Of a stretch of 64,000 nucleotides of DNA, positions 1-10,412 are shown piece by piece. The notes under the pieces were generated by a model. The model did not search any database, was not told the DNA's origin, and saw nothing but the letters and a program-made list of their open reading frames with translations. The position numbers and the translations under genes are program-made. This DNA is from Halichoerus grypus (taxonomy: Eukaryota > Chordata > Mammalia > Carnivora > Phocidae). The DNA is taken from NCBI RefSeq assembly GCF_964656455.1, contig NC_135712.1, positions 96,820,294-96,884,293 on the forward strand, written 5' to 3'. Within the stretch, counting starts at the first letter, position 1. The number at the start of each line of letters is the position of its first letter.

Positions 1-110
1 CATTTAAAAGATAACCATAAGTACAAATGAACAGGTATGTATCAAGTTTTATAAAACAAATTTTATGGATATATACATGTTCATTTGTACTTATGGCTAT
101 CTTTTAAATG
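1..110. repeat. 110-bp near-perfect palindrome (hairpin)
   Basis: Bases 1-33 are the reverse complement of 78-110 with one mismatch (a G/C versus A/T change in the middle), and pairing continues to 43/68 with two more mismatches. The centre (44-67) holds a smaller hairpin, ATAAAA at 51-56 against TTTTAT at 61-66. The structure starts at the first base of the window, so it may continue to the left. It could be a palindromic MITE, a foldback formed by replication, or a pre-miRNA-like stem. I do not recognise the family. Confidence 0.85.
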
Positions 111-3100
111 AAAATAGTTTGTTGATTACATTATTTATAGACAAAATGAAGTGTTTGTGAAAACATCTAACACTTAATTTTAAAAAAATTTTGAACAAAC
201 TGAAAGACTGACCATTCATTTTCTAGCTGCAGACTATCTTATGAATTTTAAAACTAGACAGAACAGGAAGTTATTTCTGTTCTCTTTTTAAAAAGAATGT
301 TTGTGATAGAGAAACAATTGAATAGGGTCAAAACAAACCTTTTACTCACATTCTTTAAGAACAACTAGGTATTGTTGCTAGAAATAGAAATCAACCAATT
401 CTCAATTTCACTGCAGCAATTCACCAGTCAAAAGATGTGGAGAAATGCTAAACTTTTAGAAATTGTGTGTGTACTTATTCATTTACTTAAGTCTTTTTTA
501 GGAAAAAAAAAAGTGAGTTTTCAAATATTTTTTATTACCAAAAAGTCTATGTCAACCCTAGCTATTATTTCAATCAATTAATAGCATTGATGACAAAGAA
601 AATTGAATTGGATTCTACAGTAAGCAAAAGACTAATTTTCACATATGCACTTTGTTATAAACTAGTGTGACTAAAATTAAAATATTGGTGTGTATGATAT
701 AAATACCTGAGTAAAGCAGAATGAGCATCAGTATGTATCTTGAAAGACAATAAATGAGATCCTTTGAAATACCACTCTTTATACTTCATCCTATGCATCT
801 ACACAGTTTTATTTGTTGTAAATTAGAACTTGTTTGATAGTCTTTTAAAAAATTTTTACCTCAGTAACTCATTTCTAAGAGTAACTCAACTGATAGGTCC
901 TAAAAATTTTTGAAGATATTTTAATGCATTTAGAAAATAGGGTGGGATATCTAAAGGTGAAATGTGGCATATTGTATATAGCGTATATGTCAAGCAAACC
1001 CTATTAGTTATAAGCTACACAGACATAGATTAAATAATGAGACACTGAAAAGTAAAACTTTAAATTAAAATAACACTTTTACCCACTCATGTGTAAATGG
1101 ACATATCCTCCAACAGAACTGGTAACCAGGGCTGACTCTGGCCCCCCAGTGAATTCATTGTCAGCTTATTCTGAAGTTACTTTTTTTGCCACAACCAAGA
1201 AACAAAAAAGACAGCAATGCTTTCAACAACGTTCAAACTCATGATTAGAAAAAGGAATGAGTGCCAAGATCCAATTGTTATAAGCCACATAAACTAATGT
1301 GACACTCAAACTATCCAAAATGTATAGTTCACGTTGTTTTAGTGGATACAAACCAGTGAATGACCAGAGCAGAATTACCCAGAAAGTTTATAATATACAC
1401 CCAAGAAATGAAGAAGAGCACAATAAGCTATCAATTTGAAGCCAACCAATCAAAAATATGATATGAGAGTGAAATAGACTAGACTAGAAATAGACAAGTG
1501 ATTTATCACTGAGCATTCTATGTTGACAGGTAGATTAAATAAACAACATGTCACAGATTGGGTAGCTGGCCATTGCAAAAGGAAATCTGCTAACTGAATT
1601 CGAAATTAATGTTATCAGGATAAGGCTTCAAGAGAATTGGAATTTAACCAAATGACAAATGGAGAGGTCTCTGCTGATGCAGAATCAGAAAGCATACTTT
1701 GAAATGAAGAAGGAATTGAATCAAGGAAGAGCCAGGAGCAACTAATGAAAAGCATGAGCATTTAGTTGCTCGCCCTCCCCACTAAGCAGGCAGCATTAAA
1801 ACCAGTCACTGTCTTAAAGTAAAGCATAAGGCCGATGTTAGATAGTCACATATTTGAATTCCAGGGACAATTTAAAGTTCTTGTCCAAAGCTTGAACAAA
1901 TTTTATATACCAGAGAAAGATACTTCAGTATTTTCATAAGTGGTATTTGTATGGTAGGTGAAAAAAAGTTATTTCAGAGATTCACTATTAGCAAGGAGCA
2001 AATATTTCAAAATCTATTACGAAAGAAGTTTTATGACAAGCCTGACTTCCTTTCTATGTCAGCATAATTAAATTTGGTAGGTAAATCATTTAATGTGTGG
2101 CTAAATTTTTTTTTAAATGCTTGGTGAAACTGAACAGCATTGTTGCAGTGTTTGATAATAAGATTGTCATTTAAATTATCATATGATTTTAATAAAGGAT
2201 CTATAATTATTTTCTAATTGATAACTACAAGATACATAGGAATAACAAGAAAATTAGGTGAATATAATTTTTAAATTATTTATGATCTATAACATTAACT
2301 GGTAGTAAACATGATTGGAACAACATAAACTCTGACTACTGTCCTTATTTTAATATCAATACATGAATTATGTATCTGTTTTAACTTTAAGGGAAATAGG
2401 TAAATGCATGTATTTAATTTAGGTGTGATGCTCTAATAAAATTATGTGAAAATATTGCAAAATTATGAAATGCAAAGTTAAAACAATAACTCTTTTATGA
2501 TGTTACTAATGATTATAAGATATCAAGAAGACTGTTTTTTATTTTAGTAAAACTGGTAAAGCAAATATATAACTCTGAAATCTTAACATTAGTATACATT
2601 TTTTTAAATTGGAGTAAATAAAGATGTCTGACATTTTAGTACTTGGGGATTTTTACAGGGCAGAATACTTTAAAATAATCCAATATGTAGCTAGGGAAGT
2701 TTTTTCTAATATAAGCCTTTATATGAGTCTGCTCAGTAGGGATGATATGCTTATGAGTTCATCTGAATTAGTAAAAATATATTATACTCATATTTTAAGT
2801 GCGGAAATGAAGATGTGAACAAAAAGTTTAAATAGCTTTTTTATAATTATAAAGTGATAACTTTTATACATAGAATATATGCTGCTTAGAACATTTGTAT
2901 TTATTAAATTAGTTCCCATTCTTTGTTACAGTAGAAGAAATATATTATAAAAACCTAGGATTTGTGACTTTTTAGTCTTATACCATTGGGTTATAGGATA
3001 CTATTTCCCTTCATGAGAAAATAATAGACTATAACTCAGAAGGTGATACATGATCCAACAGAACATAATTAATTTTCAGAGTGATTATCTTGATTCCTCC

Positions 3101-3472
3101 CATGAGTCTATCTGCAAATGACAAAATGCCTTTGTGAAACCATAAGCACCTACTTGTAACATAGTTTTGGCTGAGGTTTACAAAGAAATCAAGTATCAAA
3201 ACAAAGATTTAATCAAGCTGTGGAATGAACTTCCGCATGGATTTTAAAAATATCCACTTTTAAAAGTTTACTTTTACTTTATTTTACATGCAAACTCTTC
3301 AAATGGCAAATAACAATATAAAGAATATAATGGTTTTGAGGTGGCATTTTAGTCTCTGCTGCTAAACCCCTCACATGAAACCAGAAATAAAGATGATCCA
3401 TTAGCTTGACTTTAGGCTTGAAAATCAGGTATGTGGCATATAGATCTGCCATCCCAAACTGTAATTCATTTA
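111..3472. other. AT-rich single-copy stretch, no gene seen
   Basis: About 3.4 kb of AT-rich DNA with no SINE head or tail, no L1 3' end and no open frame above 70 codons. The two frames present (372-581, 2624-2818) lack recognisable domains, have no Kozak-like start and are of chance length. Old, unrecognisable repeats may be hidden here. Confidence 0.6.
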
Positions 3473-3486
3473 AAACTCCACACTTC

Positions 3487-4389
3487 TTTAAATTTGATTT
3501 GATTTTTTAAGTTTTTAGTTCCAGTTAGTCAACATACAATGTTATATTAGTTTTAGGTGTACAATATAGTGATTCAGCACTTCCATACAACACCCAGTGC
3601 TCAGCACAAGTGCACTCCTTAATCCCCATCACCTATTTCACCCATCCCCTCCTTCTCCCCTCTGGTAACCATCAGTTTGTTCTTTATAATTAAAAGTCTG
3701 TTTCTTGATCTTTCTCTCTTATTTTTCCCCTTTGTTTGTTTTGATTCTTAAATTCCACATATGTGAAATCATGCTATTTGTCTTTCTTTGACTGACTTAT
3801 TTTGCTTAGCATAATGCTCTCTAGCTCAATCCATGTCCTTGCAAATGGCAAGGTTTCACTCTTTTTTATGGCTGAATAACATTCCATTGTGTATATATAA
3901 ACCCCCTCCTCTTTATCCATTCATCAGTAGATGGACACTTGGGCTCCTTCCATATCTTGGCTATTGTAAATAACGCTGTTTTAAACATAGGGGTGCATGT
4001 ATCCCTTTGAATTCGTGCTCTTGTATTCTTTGGGTAAATACCCAGTAGTGCAATTGCTGGATCATAAAGTAGTTCTATTTTTAACTTTTTGAGGAACCTC
4101 CATAGTGTTTTCCACAGTGGCTGTACCAGTTTGCATTCCCACTGACAGTGCACCAGTGTTCCTTTTTCTCCCCACCCTCACCAACACCTGTTGTTTCTTG
4201 TTTTGTTGATTTTAGCCATTCTGACAGGTATGAGGTGATATCTCCTGGTAGTTTTGATTTGCATTTCCCTGGCAATAAGTAATGATGGGCATCTTTTCAT
4301 GTCTGTTGGCCATCTCTATGTCTTCTTTGGAGAAATGTCTTCTGCCCATTTTTAAACTGGATTATTTAGGGTTTTTTGGGTGTTGAGTG
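3487..4389 (-). mobile_element. L1 LINE, 5'-truncated 3' end (ORF2 tail + 3'UTR)
   Basis: Read on the minus strand, this is the C-terminal end of L1 ORF2p followed by the 3'UTR and an A-rich tail (T-rich here near 3487-3515). The frame at 4153-3866 reads YDPAIALLGIYPKN, then CTPMFKTALFTIAKIWKEPK and CPSTDEWIKR, the conserved end of mammalian ORF2p, which shows both family and strand. Perfect 14-bp target-site duplications (AAACTCCACACTTC at 3473-3486 and 4390-4403) bracket the insert, so these are true retrotransposition boundaries. Only about 0.9 kb of a roughly 6-kb element was copied. Stops and frameshifts show it is dead. Confidence 0.95.
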
Positions 4390-4403
4390 AAACTCCACAC
4401 TTC

Positions 4404-5092
4404 CCACGAAATTTAAATTTTCATAAAACCTGCTATGAAAAAATAAAATCAGAAAAATTTGAGAAGAATTTGCTAAGTCAGAGGTAAAAATTCAAATTTA
4501 AGCAGTAGCTAGGAAATATGATCAATGGGAAATGTTTATTGAGCTTCTGGTAAATCTATGCTATCTCATATGAAATCTGATGAATCAAAAAGTTAAAATA
4601 ATTACGTTGCTGATTGTTTAAGGTTGAAAAATCACTACAATTTATTTGAATCAAGAAAAAATGAGCAATGTTTTCACACAAGCAGAAATAGCTTGCTGCT
4701 CTGGGATTAGTAAATCATGAGTAGTAAACCTTGGAAGAAGATAAATATTTCTTGATGAAATGTGATGTCAGGACCATTAATAGAACACATGGACCTCAGG
4801 ATTTTGGCTGGGTATTCCAGCAGGGAATTATAGAATACCTCTTACCAAGGAAAATTGTCTTCTGTCTGGTGAGATATCATCATATATTAACAGTAATACC
4901 TTGGGATAATACCTCAAAAAGTGATAGGAATAACTGGAAATCAAGTAGTCACATCAAAAACCAACCCAGGAGATAAATTAGGAGGGAGATGTTACAGCTA
5001 GGAAGGAAAAAGGAAAAAACTAAATTAAAAAATCATATTTAGATTTTTGATTCTATAGAAAGAAATAAAACAAACATTAGTTTATATCTCTC
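4404..5092. other. AT-rich spacer, no gene seen
   Basis: Spacer between two oppositely oriented L1 fragments. An 81-codon open frame (4731-4976) has no domain or composition that would make it a gene. I see no SINE or LTR here. Confidence 0.6.
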
Positions 5093-5107
5093 AAAATCTA
5101 CAGAATA

Positions 5108-5691
5108 GCAGCAATGTCCACAATAGCCAAACTGTGGGAGGAGCCAAGATGTCCTTCAACAGATGAATGCATAAAGAAGATGTGGTTCATATATACAATG
5201 GAATATTACTCAACCATCAGAAAGGATGAATACCTACCATTTGCACTGATATGGATGGAACTGGAGGGTATTATGCTAAATGAAATAAGTCAAGCAGAGA
5301 AAGACAATTATCATATGGTTTCGCTCATATGTGGAATATAAGGAATACTGCAGAGGATCATAGGGGAAGGGAGGGAAAACTGAATGGGAAGAAATCAGGG
5401 AGACAAACCATGAGAGACTCTGGACTCCGGGAAACAAACTGAGGGTTGCAGAAGGGAGGGGGTTGGGGGAATGGGGTAACCAGGAAATGGGTCTTAAGGA
5501 GGGCACGTGATGTGATGAGCACTGGGTGTTATACACAACTAATGAATCGTTGAACACTACATCAAAAACTAATGATGTACTATATGTTGGCTAACTGAAC
5601 ATAATAAAAAAATTAAAAAAAATAAAAGTTTGATTAAAATGTGAAAAAAAACTAATGATGTGCTATATGTTGGCTAATTGAACTTAATAAA
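5108..5691 (+). mobile_element. L1 LINE, 5'-truncated, with doubled 3' terminus
   Basis: The plus strand reads the end of ORF2p (MSTIAKLWEEPRCPSTDE, then YTMEYYSTIRKDEY and ISQAEKDNYHM) and then the carnivore L1 3'UTR (CACTGGGTGTTATA and the terminal ACTAATGATGT motif). After the first tail at about 5605-5635 the last ~43 bases of the 3'UTR occur again (5649-5691, three differences), followed by a second A-rich tail. A 15-bp TSD (AAAATCTRCAGAATA, 5093-5107 and 5692-5706, one mismatch) encloses both ends, so both copies arrived in one event or the second inserted into the first tail. Confidence 0.95.
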
Positions 5692-5706
5692 AAAATCTGC
5701 AGAATA

Positions 5707-7323
5707 AATAGGTCTTTATTTTGTTCCACATTTGAGATTGGTGATAATACCAACAAATTATACTGATAAGCAGAATTTAATATATATCAAATTACCTAGT
5801 GGTTTTTAGAGGGCAGGTTTTTAGGAAACTGAGTTCCTTTCTTGATTCTGTTATTTGATGATATATCAGAGTTAAGAAAGCCAGATGAAATAGTTAATAT
5901 ATAAATTCTCTGAAAAGTTGAAAGTATTGTGCAAAACAAGTATTTTTATTAAAATGATTTAGGTGTTACCTTTCCTTAAGTCCCTGTGAGTTTGCCAGTG
6001 ACCCCTTAATTTCACAGAGCAAACCTCTTTAGTTTCATGCTGACATGACCAGAAGTCAGCATTATGCTCAAGATATTTGCCATTGAGCAGGATGGTTTAC
6101 AACTAAAGAAGAGAGAGCAACTATAATGAAGTAAGCACTTCTTCAAGCATATTTTACAACTGCACTGCTGTTCGAAATATTTTCTACTGCTTTACATTCA
6201 TCCCTTGGGCTTCAGCTAAAAAAAAAGAACATCAGCTTTATTTAAGTATAATGTTTTCTATCAGTGGTGGTTTTTGGATTGCTTTCTTTAAATAACCATC
6301 AACAAGAAACTTGTGTTTAAAATAAAGTATTGTTTCATGCCAAGACATAATTTCTCTTCCAAATCGAAGTTGTAATTCAGAGCTCCGGCCAAAAGCAACT
6401 GTATTTTGCAAAGTTCCAAAAGTTTACAAAGTAAAGCTAAGTGATAAAAATCATTAGTGGATGATGTTTTCAGTTGTGCTTTTTAGTTACTTTAGCAGAT
6501 GCAATATTGGCGGCTTCTTTTCACAGTAAATTAGATATGCAATTACTAGAAGCAAGAAATAGATTTGCATTATGTAAAAATGGTGTGCATAGGATTAATT
6601 ATGAGCAGAGAACTAAAAATGTGCCAATATTGAAATAACTTCACCATGGGGACATTCTTATCCAAATGATTATATTAGCCTTTGGCCAGATGATAATTAC
6701 TTCCAAGTCATCAAATTAGTAAAATGCAGGAATCAAGAGTCATGACTCTCCTTAAAATAAGAAGACTGATACCAGCCTTTTATACCTTTATGGGGCATCA
6801 TTTGATTTTATTATGAATTCCTCCTTACCACTTTTGATTTATAGGTTCATATGAAATGCTGACAAGGCAAACAAGAAAGTTTATCCAGTTTCCTCTGACC
6901 TGGTTTCACAATTTTGCTAACGGTTGTGGTTTAAATCAGTTCTATTTGGCCCAACTTAAATGAAGTACATATATATATTTTTTAATTCTACCTTGTATAT
7001 ATTCTCATTTTTTATCTTATGAAAAATATTTTATACATGGGAACCTGGAGACATTTTGAAATAGATTATGATCTCTATTACAACTAGACATAAATCACTA
7101 GATGTAAATCTCTACAGGCTTCAACCTTGTATACACTGTTCAGTATGTAATCTTCAGCAGTCATAGCACCTGACAAATTTGCCTATGAGTTATTAAATCA
7201 CTTAAAAATATTAAATAGGAAATATATTGTTATAAAATAGATGACTCCTTTGCTCTAACAGGGTTTGCGTGACATCAAGAAAACTCACTTTTATACATGC
7301 TCATCCTAACATTTACTCTTACC
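5707..7323. other. Single-copy stretch, possible conserved non-coding DNA
   Basis: About 1.6 kb with no SINE, L1 or LTR pattern that I can recognise and no convincing open frame. Part of it (about 6000-6720) is of mixed composition and contains an octamer ATTTGCAT at about 6563, which is the kind of site POU proteins bind. Function is not shown by the sequence alone. Confidence 0.4.
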
Positions 7324-7341
7324 TGTGCTATATTGATTTTT

Positions 7342-7410
7342 TTTGTCATTGAAGTATGATTTATACACAATGTTACATTAGTTGCAGGTATACAACATAG
7401 TGACTTGACA
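7342..7410 (-). mobile_element. 69-bp L1 3'-end stub with perfect TSD
   Basis: A T-run followed by sequence like the reverse complement of an L1 3'UTR (ACAATGTTACATTAGTT, then GCAGGTATACAACATAGTGA; compare 3535-3575 in this window) is flanked by identical 18-bp copies of TGTGCTATATTGATTTTT (7324-7341 and 7411-7428). The insert is an extremely 5'-truncated L1. Its exact duplication suggests a moderately recent event. Confidence 0.85.
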
Positions 7411-7526
7411 TGTGCTATATTGATTTTTATTTAATAAAAGTTCTAAAATTTTATACTGAGAATATTCAAATATTATTAAAATTTAAAATATAATTATTAT
7501 TTAATCATTTCAAAAAGTAGATCCTT

Positions 7527-7732
7527 GGGGCGCCTGGGTGGCTCAGTCGTTAAGCGTCTGCCTTCGGCTCAGGTCATGATCCCAGAGTCCTGGGATCGAG
7601 CCCCGCACTGGGCTCCCTGCCCTGCGGGAAGCCTGCTTCTCCCTCTGCCACTCCCCCTGCTTGTGTTCCCTCTCTCGTTGTGTCTCTCTCTTCAAATAAA
7701 TAAATAAAATCTTTAAAAAAAAAAAAATTAAA
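7527..7732 (+). mobile_element. SINEC (tRNA-Lys SINE), young type
   Basis: Starts GGGGCGCCTGGGTGGCTCAG with tRNA-like A and B boxes, then a CT-rich body, (AAAT)n and A-tail. A 15-bp TSD AAAAAGTAGATCCTT lies at 7512-7526 and 7733-7747. It is close to the young consensus shared with the copies at 51960 and 63691. Confidence 0.97.
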
Positions 7733-7819
7733 AAAAAGTAGATCCTTTTCTATTGGTGTATTAATTCAATATTATTGAGTGTCTACCATAAAGCATCTGT
7801 GTAGAAAGTTTCTTCTAGG

Positions 7820-8095
7820 GGTGCCTGGGTGGCTCAGTGGGTTAAGTGACTGACTCTTGGTTTCAGCTCAGGTTGTGATCTCAGGGTCATGAGATCAAGC
7901 CCTGCATTGGGCTCCATGCTTAGCTTGGCATCTGCTTGGGACTCTCTCTCCCTCTTCTTCTTCCCCTCCCTCCTACTGGCTCTCTCTCTCTCTTTCCCTC
8001 TACAATAAATAAATAAATCTTAAGAAAGAAGGAGAGAAAGAAAGAAAGAGAAAAAAAGAAGGAAGGAAGGAAGGAAGGAAGGAAGGAAGGAAGGA

Positions 8096-8135
<40 letters not shown>

Positions 8136-8145
8136 AAAAGCAAGC
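7820..8145 (+). mobile_element. SINEC, older subtype with expanded GAAA/GGAA tail
   Basis: The head GGTGCCTGGGTGGCTCAGTG, diverged body and (AAAT)n end at about 8020. The tail has turned into a long purine microsatellite. A TSD TTCTTCTAGG flanks it (7810-7819 and 8146-8155), so the microsatellite lies inside the insertion. It sits inside the minus-strand L2. Confidence 0.93.
8030..8138 (+). repeat. (GGAA)n/(GAAA)n microsatellite
   Basis: A purine-only tract: about eight GGAA units from about 8060, then about ten AAAG/GAAA units to 8136. It grew from the A-rich tail of the SINE at 7820. Homopurine tracts of this kind can form triplexes and are usually length-polymorphic. Confidence 0.97.
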
Positions 8146-8295
8146 TTCTTCTAGGTCCTGTGACATACCAGCGAAGTTCACATTATGGAGGCAGAAAATG
8201 ACTAGGGAAATCAGTAGACCGTAAAGTAGTGGAGATGGCACTAAGAACTAAGAAGAAAATGAGTGATGGGGAAGAAGGATGCATTTTGCAATTTA

Positions 8296-8502
8296 TTTAT
8301 TTTTTATTTTTTTAAAGATTTTATTTATTTATTTGACAGAGAGAGACACAGTGAGAGAGGGAACACAAGCAGGAGGAGTGGGAGAGGGAGAAGCAGGCTT
8401 CCCGCCGAGCAGGGAGCCCAGTGCGGGGCTCGATCCCAGGATACTGGGATCACGACCTGAGCCGAAGGCAGACGCTTAATGACTGAGCCACCCAGGCGCC
8501 CC
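8296..8502 (-). mobile_element. SINEC, young type
   Basis: Reverse-complement copy: T-rich tail and ATTTATTTATTT at the left, head complement GAGCCACCCAGGCGCCCC at the right. A perfect 16-bp TSD TGCATTTTGCAATTTA lies at 8280-8295 and 8503-8518. It splits the L2 relic. Confidence 0.97.
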
Positions 8503-8889
8503 TGCATTTTGCAATTTAAAGTAGTCAGGAAAGGCCATGTTTTAGCATTTGAGCAAGGACCTACAAGAAGTGAGACAGTGGACCATGGTGATATGTGGGA
8601 AAAGAATGTTTCAGAAAGTAGGAATCACAACATAAAGTTCCTGAGGTAGGAGCATTCCTGACATGGTCCAGGTGAGAAAGAGGATGATGTGACTGTATAT
8701 TTGTAAATGAGGTGGAGAATAGTAGGAGATGGGAGGAAATAGGAAAGAAATGAGCTTAGGATAATGGGGATGGTTGTCATGGAGGAGGATCTTTAAAATC
8801 ATTGGAATGACTTCAGATTAGAAAGACATGTGGAGCCATTAAGCACTCTGAACACAGAAGTGACATAATCTGAATTTAGTTATTTTTTA

Positions 8890-8980
8890 AGTTGAATATA
8901 TATGTGTATATATATATATATGTGCACATATATATGTGTGTGCATATATATATTTATATTTATATATGCATATATATTAA
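8890..8980. repeat. TA/TG-rich alternating simple repeat
   Basis: Imperfect (TATATG)n and (TGTGCATA)n tract of strictly alternating purine-pyrimidine character, able to form cruciform or Z-like structures. It interrupts the L2 relic. Confidence 0.9.
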
Positions 8981-9104
8981 ATTATCATACAAATAGATGT
9001 TGGTTTCTTTTGGTGTAGAGGCTTATCAATTTTAAAGTTATGGGTTTATATAGCACCTACCATAGCACTTAAGGTGTTTAATGGATCATTCTGGCTACTT
9101 TTCT

Positions 9105-9314
9105 TTTCTTTCTTTTTTTTTTTTTAAAGATTTTATTTATTTATTTGACAGAGAGAGACACAGCGAGAGAGGGAACACAAGCAGGGGGAGTGGGAGAGGG
9201 AGAAGCAGGCTTCCCGCGGAGCAGGGAGCCCGATGCGGGGCTCGATCCCAGGACCCTGGGATCATGACCTGAGCCAAAGGCAGACGCTTAACGACTGAGC
9301 CACCCAGGCGCCCC
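9105..9314 (-). mobile_element. SINEC, young type
   Basis: Inverted SINE with T-tail at the left and head complement GAGCCACCCAGGCGCCCC at the right. A perfect 15-bp TSD TCTGGCTACTTTTCT occurs at 9090-9104 and 9315-9329. It is inserted into the L2 sequence. Confidence 0.97.
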
Positions 9315-10003
9315 TCTGGCTACTTTTCTAAGAATAAAAATAGGGCAGCAAAACAAGAAGCATTAGAAAATCCATGAGGAGCCTATAACAATAATCCAGC
9401 AGAAAGATGACAGTGACTTGGGCCAGAGTAGTAGCAGTGGAGATATTTAGTAGTGGTCAGATCCTGGTATTTTGAAGATAGCTCCAATTGCCTGGATGAC
9501 AAACGTGACAGAGAGAAAAATCACTTGTGGTATCAAGAGCTTTAGTGCAAGCAGATAAAAAAAAAAAAATGGGTTTGTAGTTTACTGAAAAGGGAAGACT
9601 TGGGAAAAGCAGGATAGAAGGATGCACGGAGTGTTCTGTTTGGGACATGTAAGTTTGAAACTTGTTTTAAGATTAGGAAATAGTAGTATGAAGCAGTTGG
9701 GTATCTGAGCCTGGAGGTGAGACAATAGAAATACAAAACTGAGAGCCATTAGTCTATAGAAAACCATGAAACCAGAGAAGTTCACAAAGAGAGAAAGAGA
9801 GAAAGAAAGTATAGACCAAGAAACAAACATCAAACAAACAAATGCATGAACATTCCAAAGACAGAACTTTGGGGAAAATAAGCGTAACCAGCAAAAGAAT
9901 AATTTAAAAAGATTTGCCAGTAAAGTTAAACAAAATCAGACAGCCAGGTGAAGGGAGTCAGCTTTGCCAAATAGTAATGATATGCCAAATATTGACATTT
10001 ATT

Positions 10004-10188
10004 TTTTTTAAGTTTTTATTTATTTGAGAGAGAGAGAGAGCACACGAGCGGTGGGGAGGGGCAGGTGGAGACGGAGAAGTCAACTCCCCACTGAGCAGGG
10101 AGCCCGATGCAGAACTTGATCCCAGGATCTTGGGATAATGACCGTAGCCAAAGGCAGCTGCTTAACCGACTGAGCCACCCAGGCACCT
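10004..10188 (-). mobile_element. SINEC, intermediate age
   Basis: Inverted SINE with (GA)n body and head complement GAGCCACCCAGGCACC. The TSD is a perfect 19-bp CCAAATATTGACATTTATT at 9985-10003 and 10189-10207. It carries more substitutions than its neighbours at 8296 and 9105. Confidence 0.96.
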
Positions 10189-10412
10189 CCAAATATTGAC
10201 ATTTATTAGGGTACTTCCCATGAAATGCTGGGGCTTTACTAGGAAAAACCACATAGAACTTGGTTTAAGAATGAGAGGAGAGAGATTCAAAGCTGAGATT
10301 CTATAAACTCTTTCAAGCAATTTTGTTATAAAAAGGAGCAGAAAAATAATTCATAAACTAGAGGGAAATATGGGTGAAAAGAATTTTTTATGGATTTTTT
10401 GTTGTTGATGTC

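Larger units (their letters stand above)
7757..10412 (-). mobile_element. L2 LINE (CR1 clade) relic, minus strand, SINE-riddled
   Basis: Between and around five SINEs, the sequence follows the reverse complement of the L2 LINE. On the minus strand, 9833-9582 reads LQAQIPNCF and then FKLTCPKQNT, matching the region after the reverse-transcriptase palm of L2. Around 10290-10412 the reverse complement resembles the start of the RT domain. The 9380-9480 and 8520-8880 blocks resemble the downstream L2 sequence. The 3'-most part is near 7757-7818 (ATTATTGAGTGTCTACCATA). Many stops and gaps mark it as ancient, older than every SINE inside it. Confidence 0.75.

Noticed and set aside
3866..4153. 95-codon frame as an intact gene
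   Set aside because: It is the tail of L1 ORF2p in a 5'-truncated copy with bracketing TSDs.
7530..7610. Functional tRNA gene, suggested by the A and B boxes
   Set aside because: The boxes belong to the tRNA-derived head of a SINE, which is followed by a CT-rich body, A-tail and TSD; no cloverleaf is preserved. The same holds for the other SINEs.
8041..8136. CRISPR-like array from regular repeats
   Set aside because: Pure tetranucleotide repeat with no spacers.
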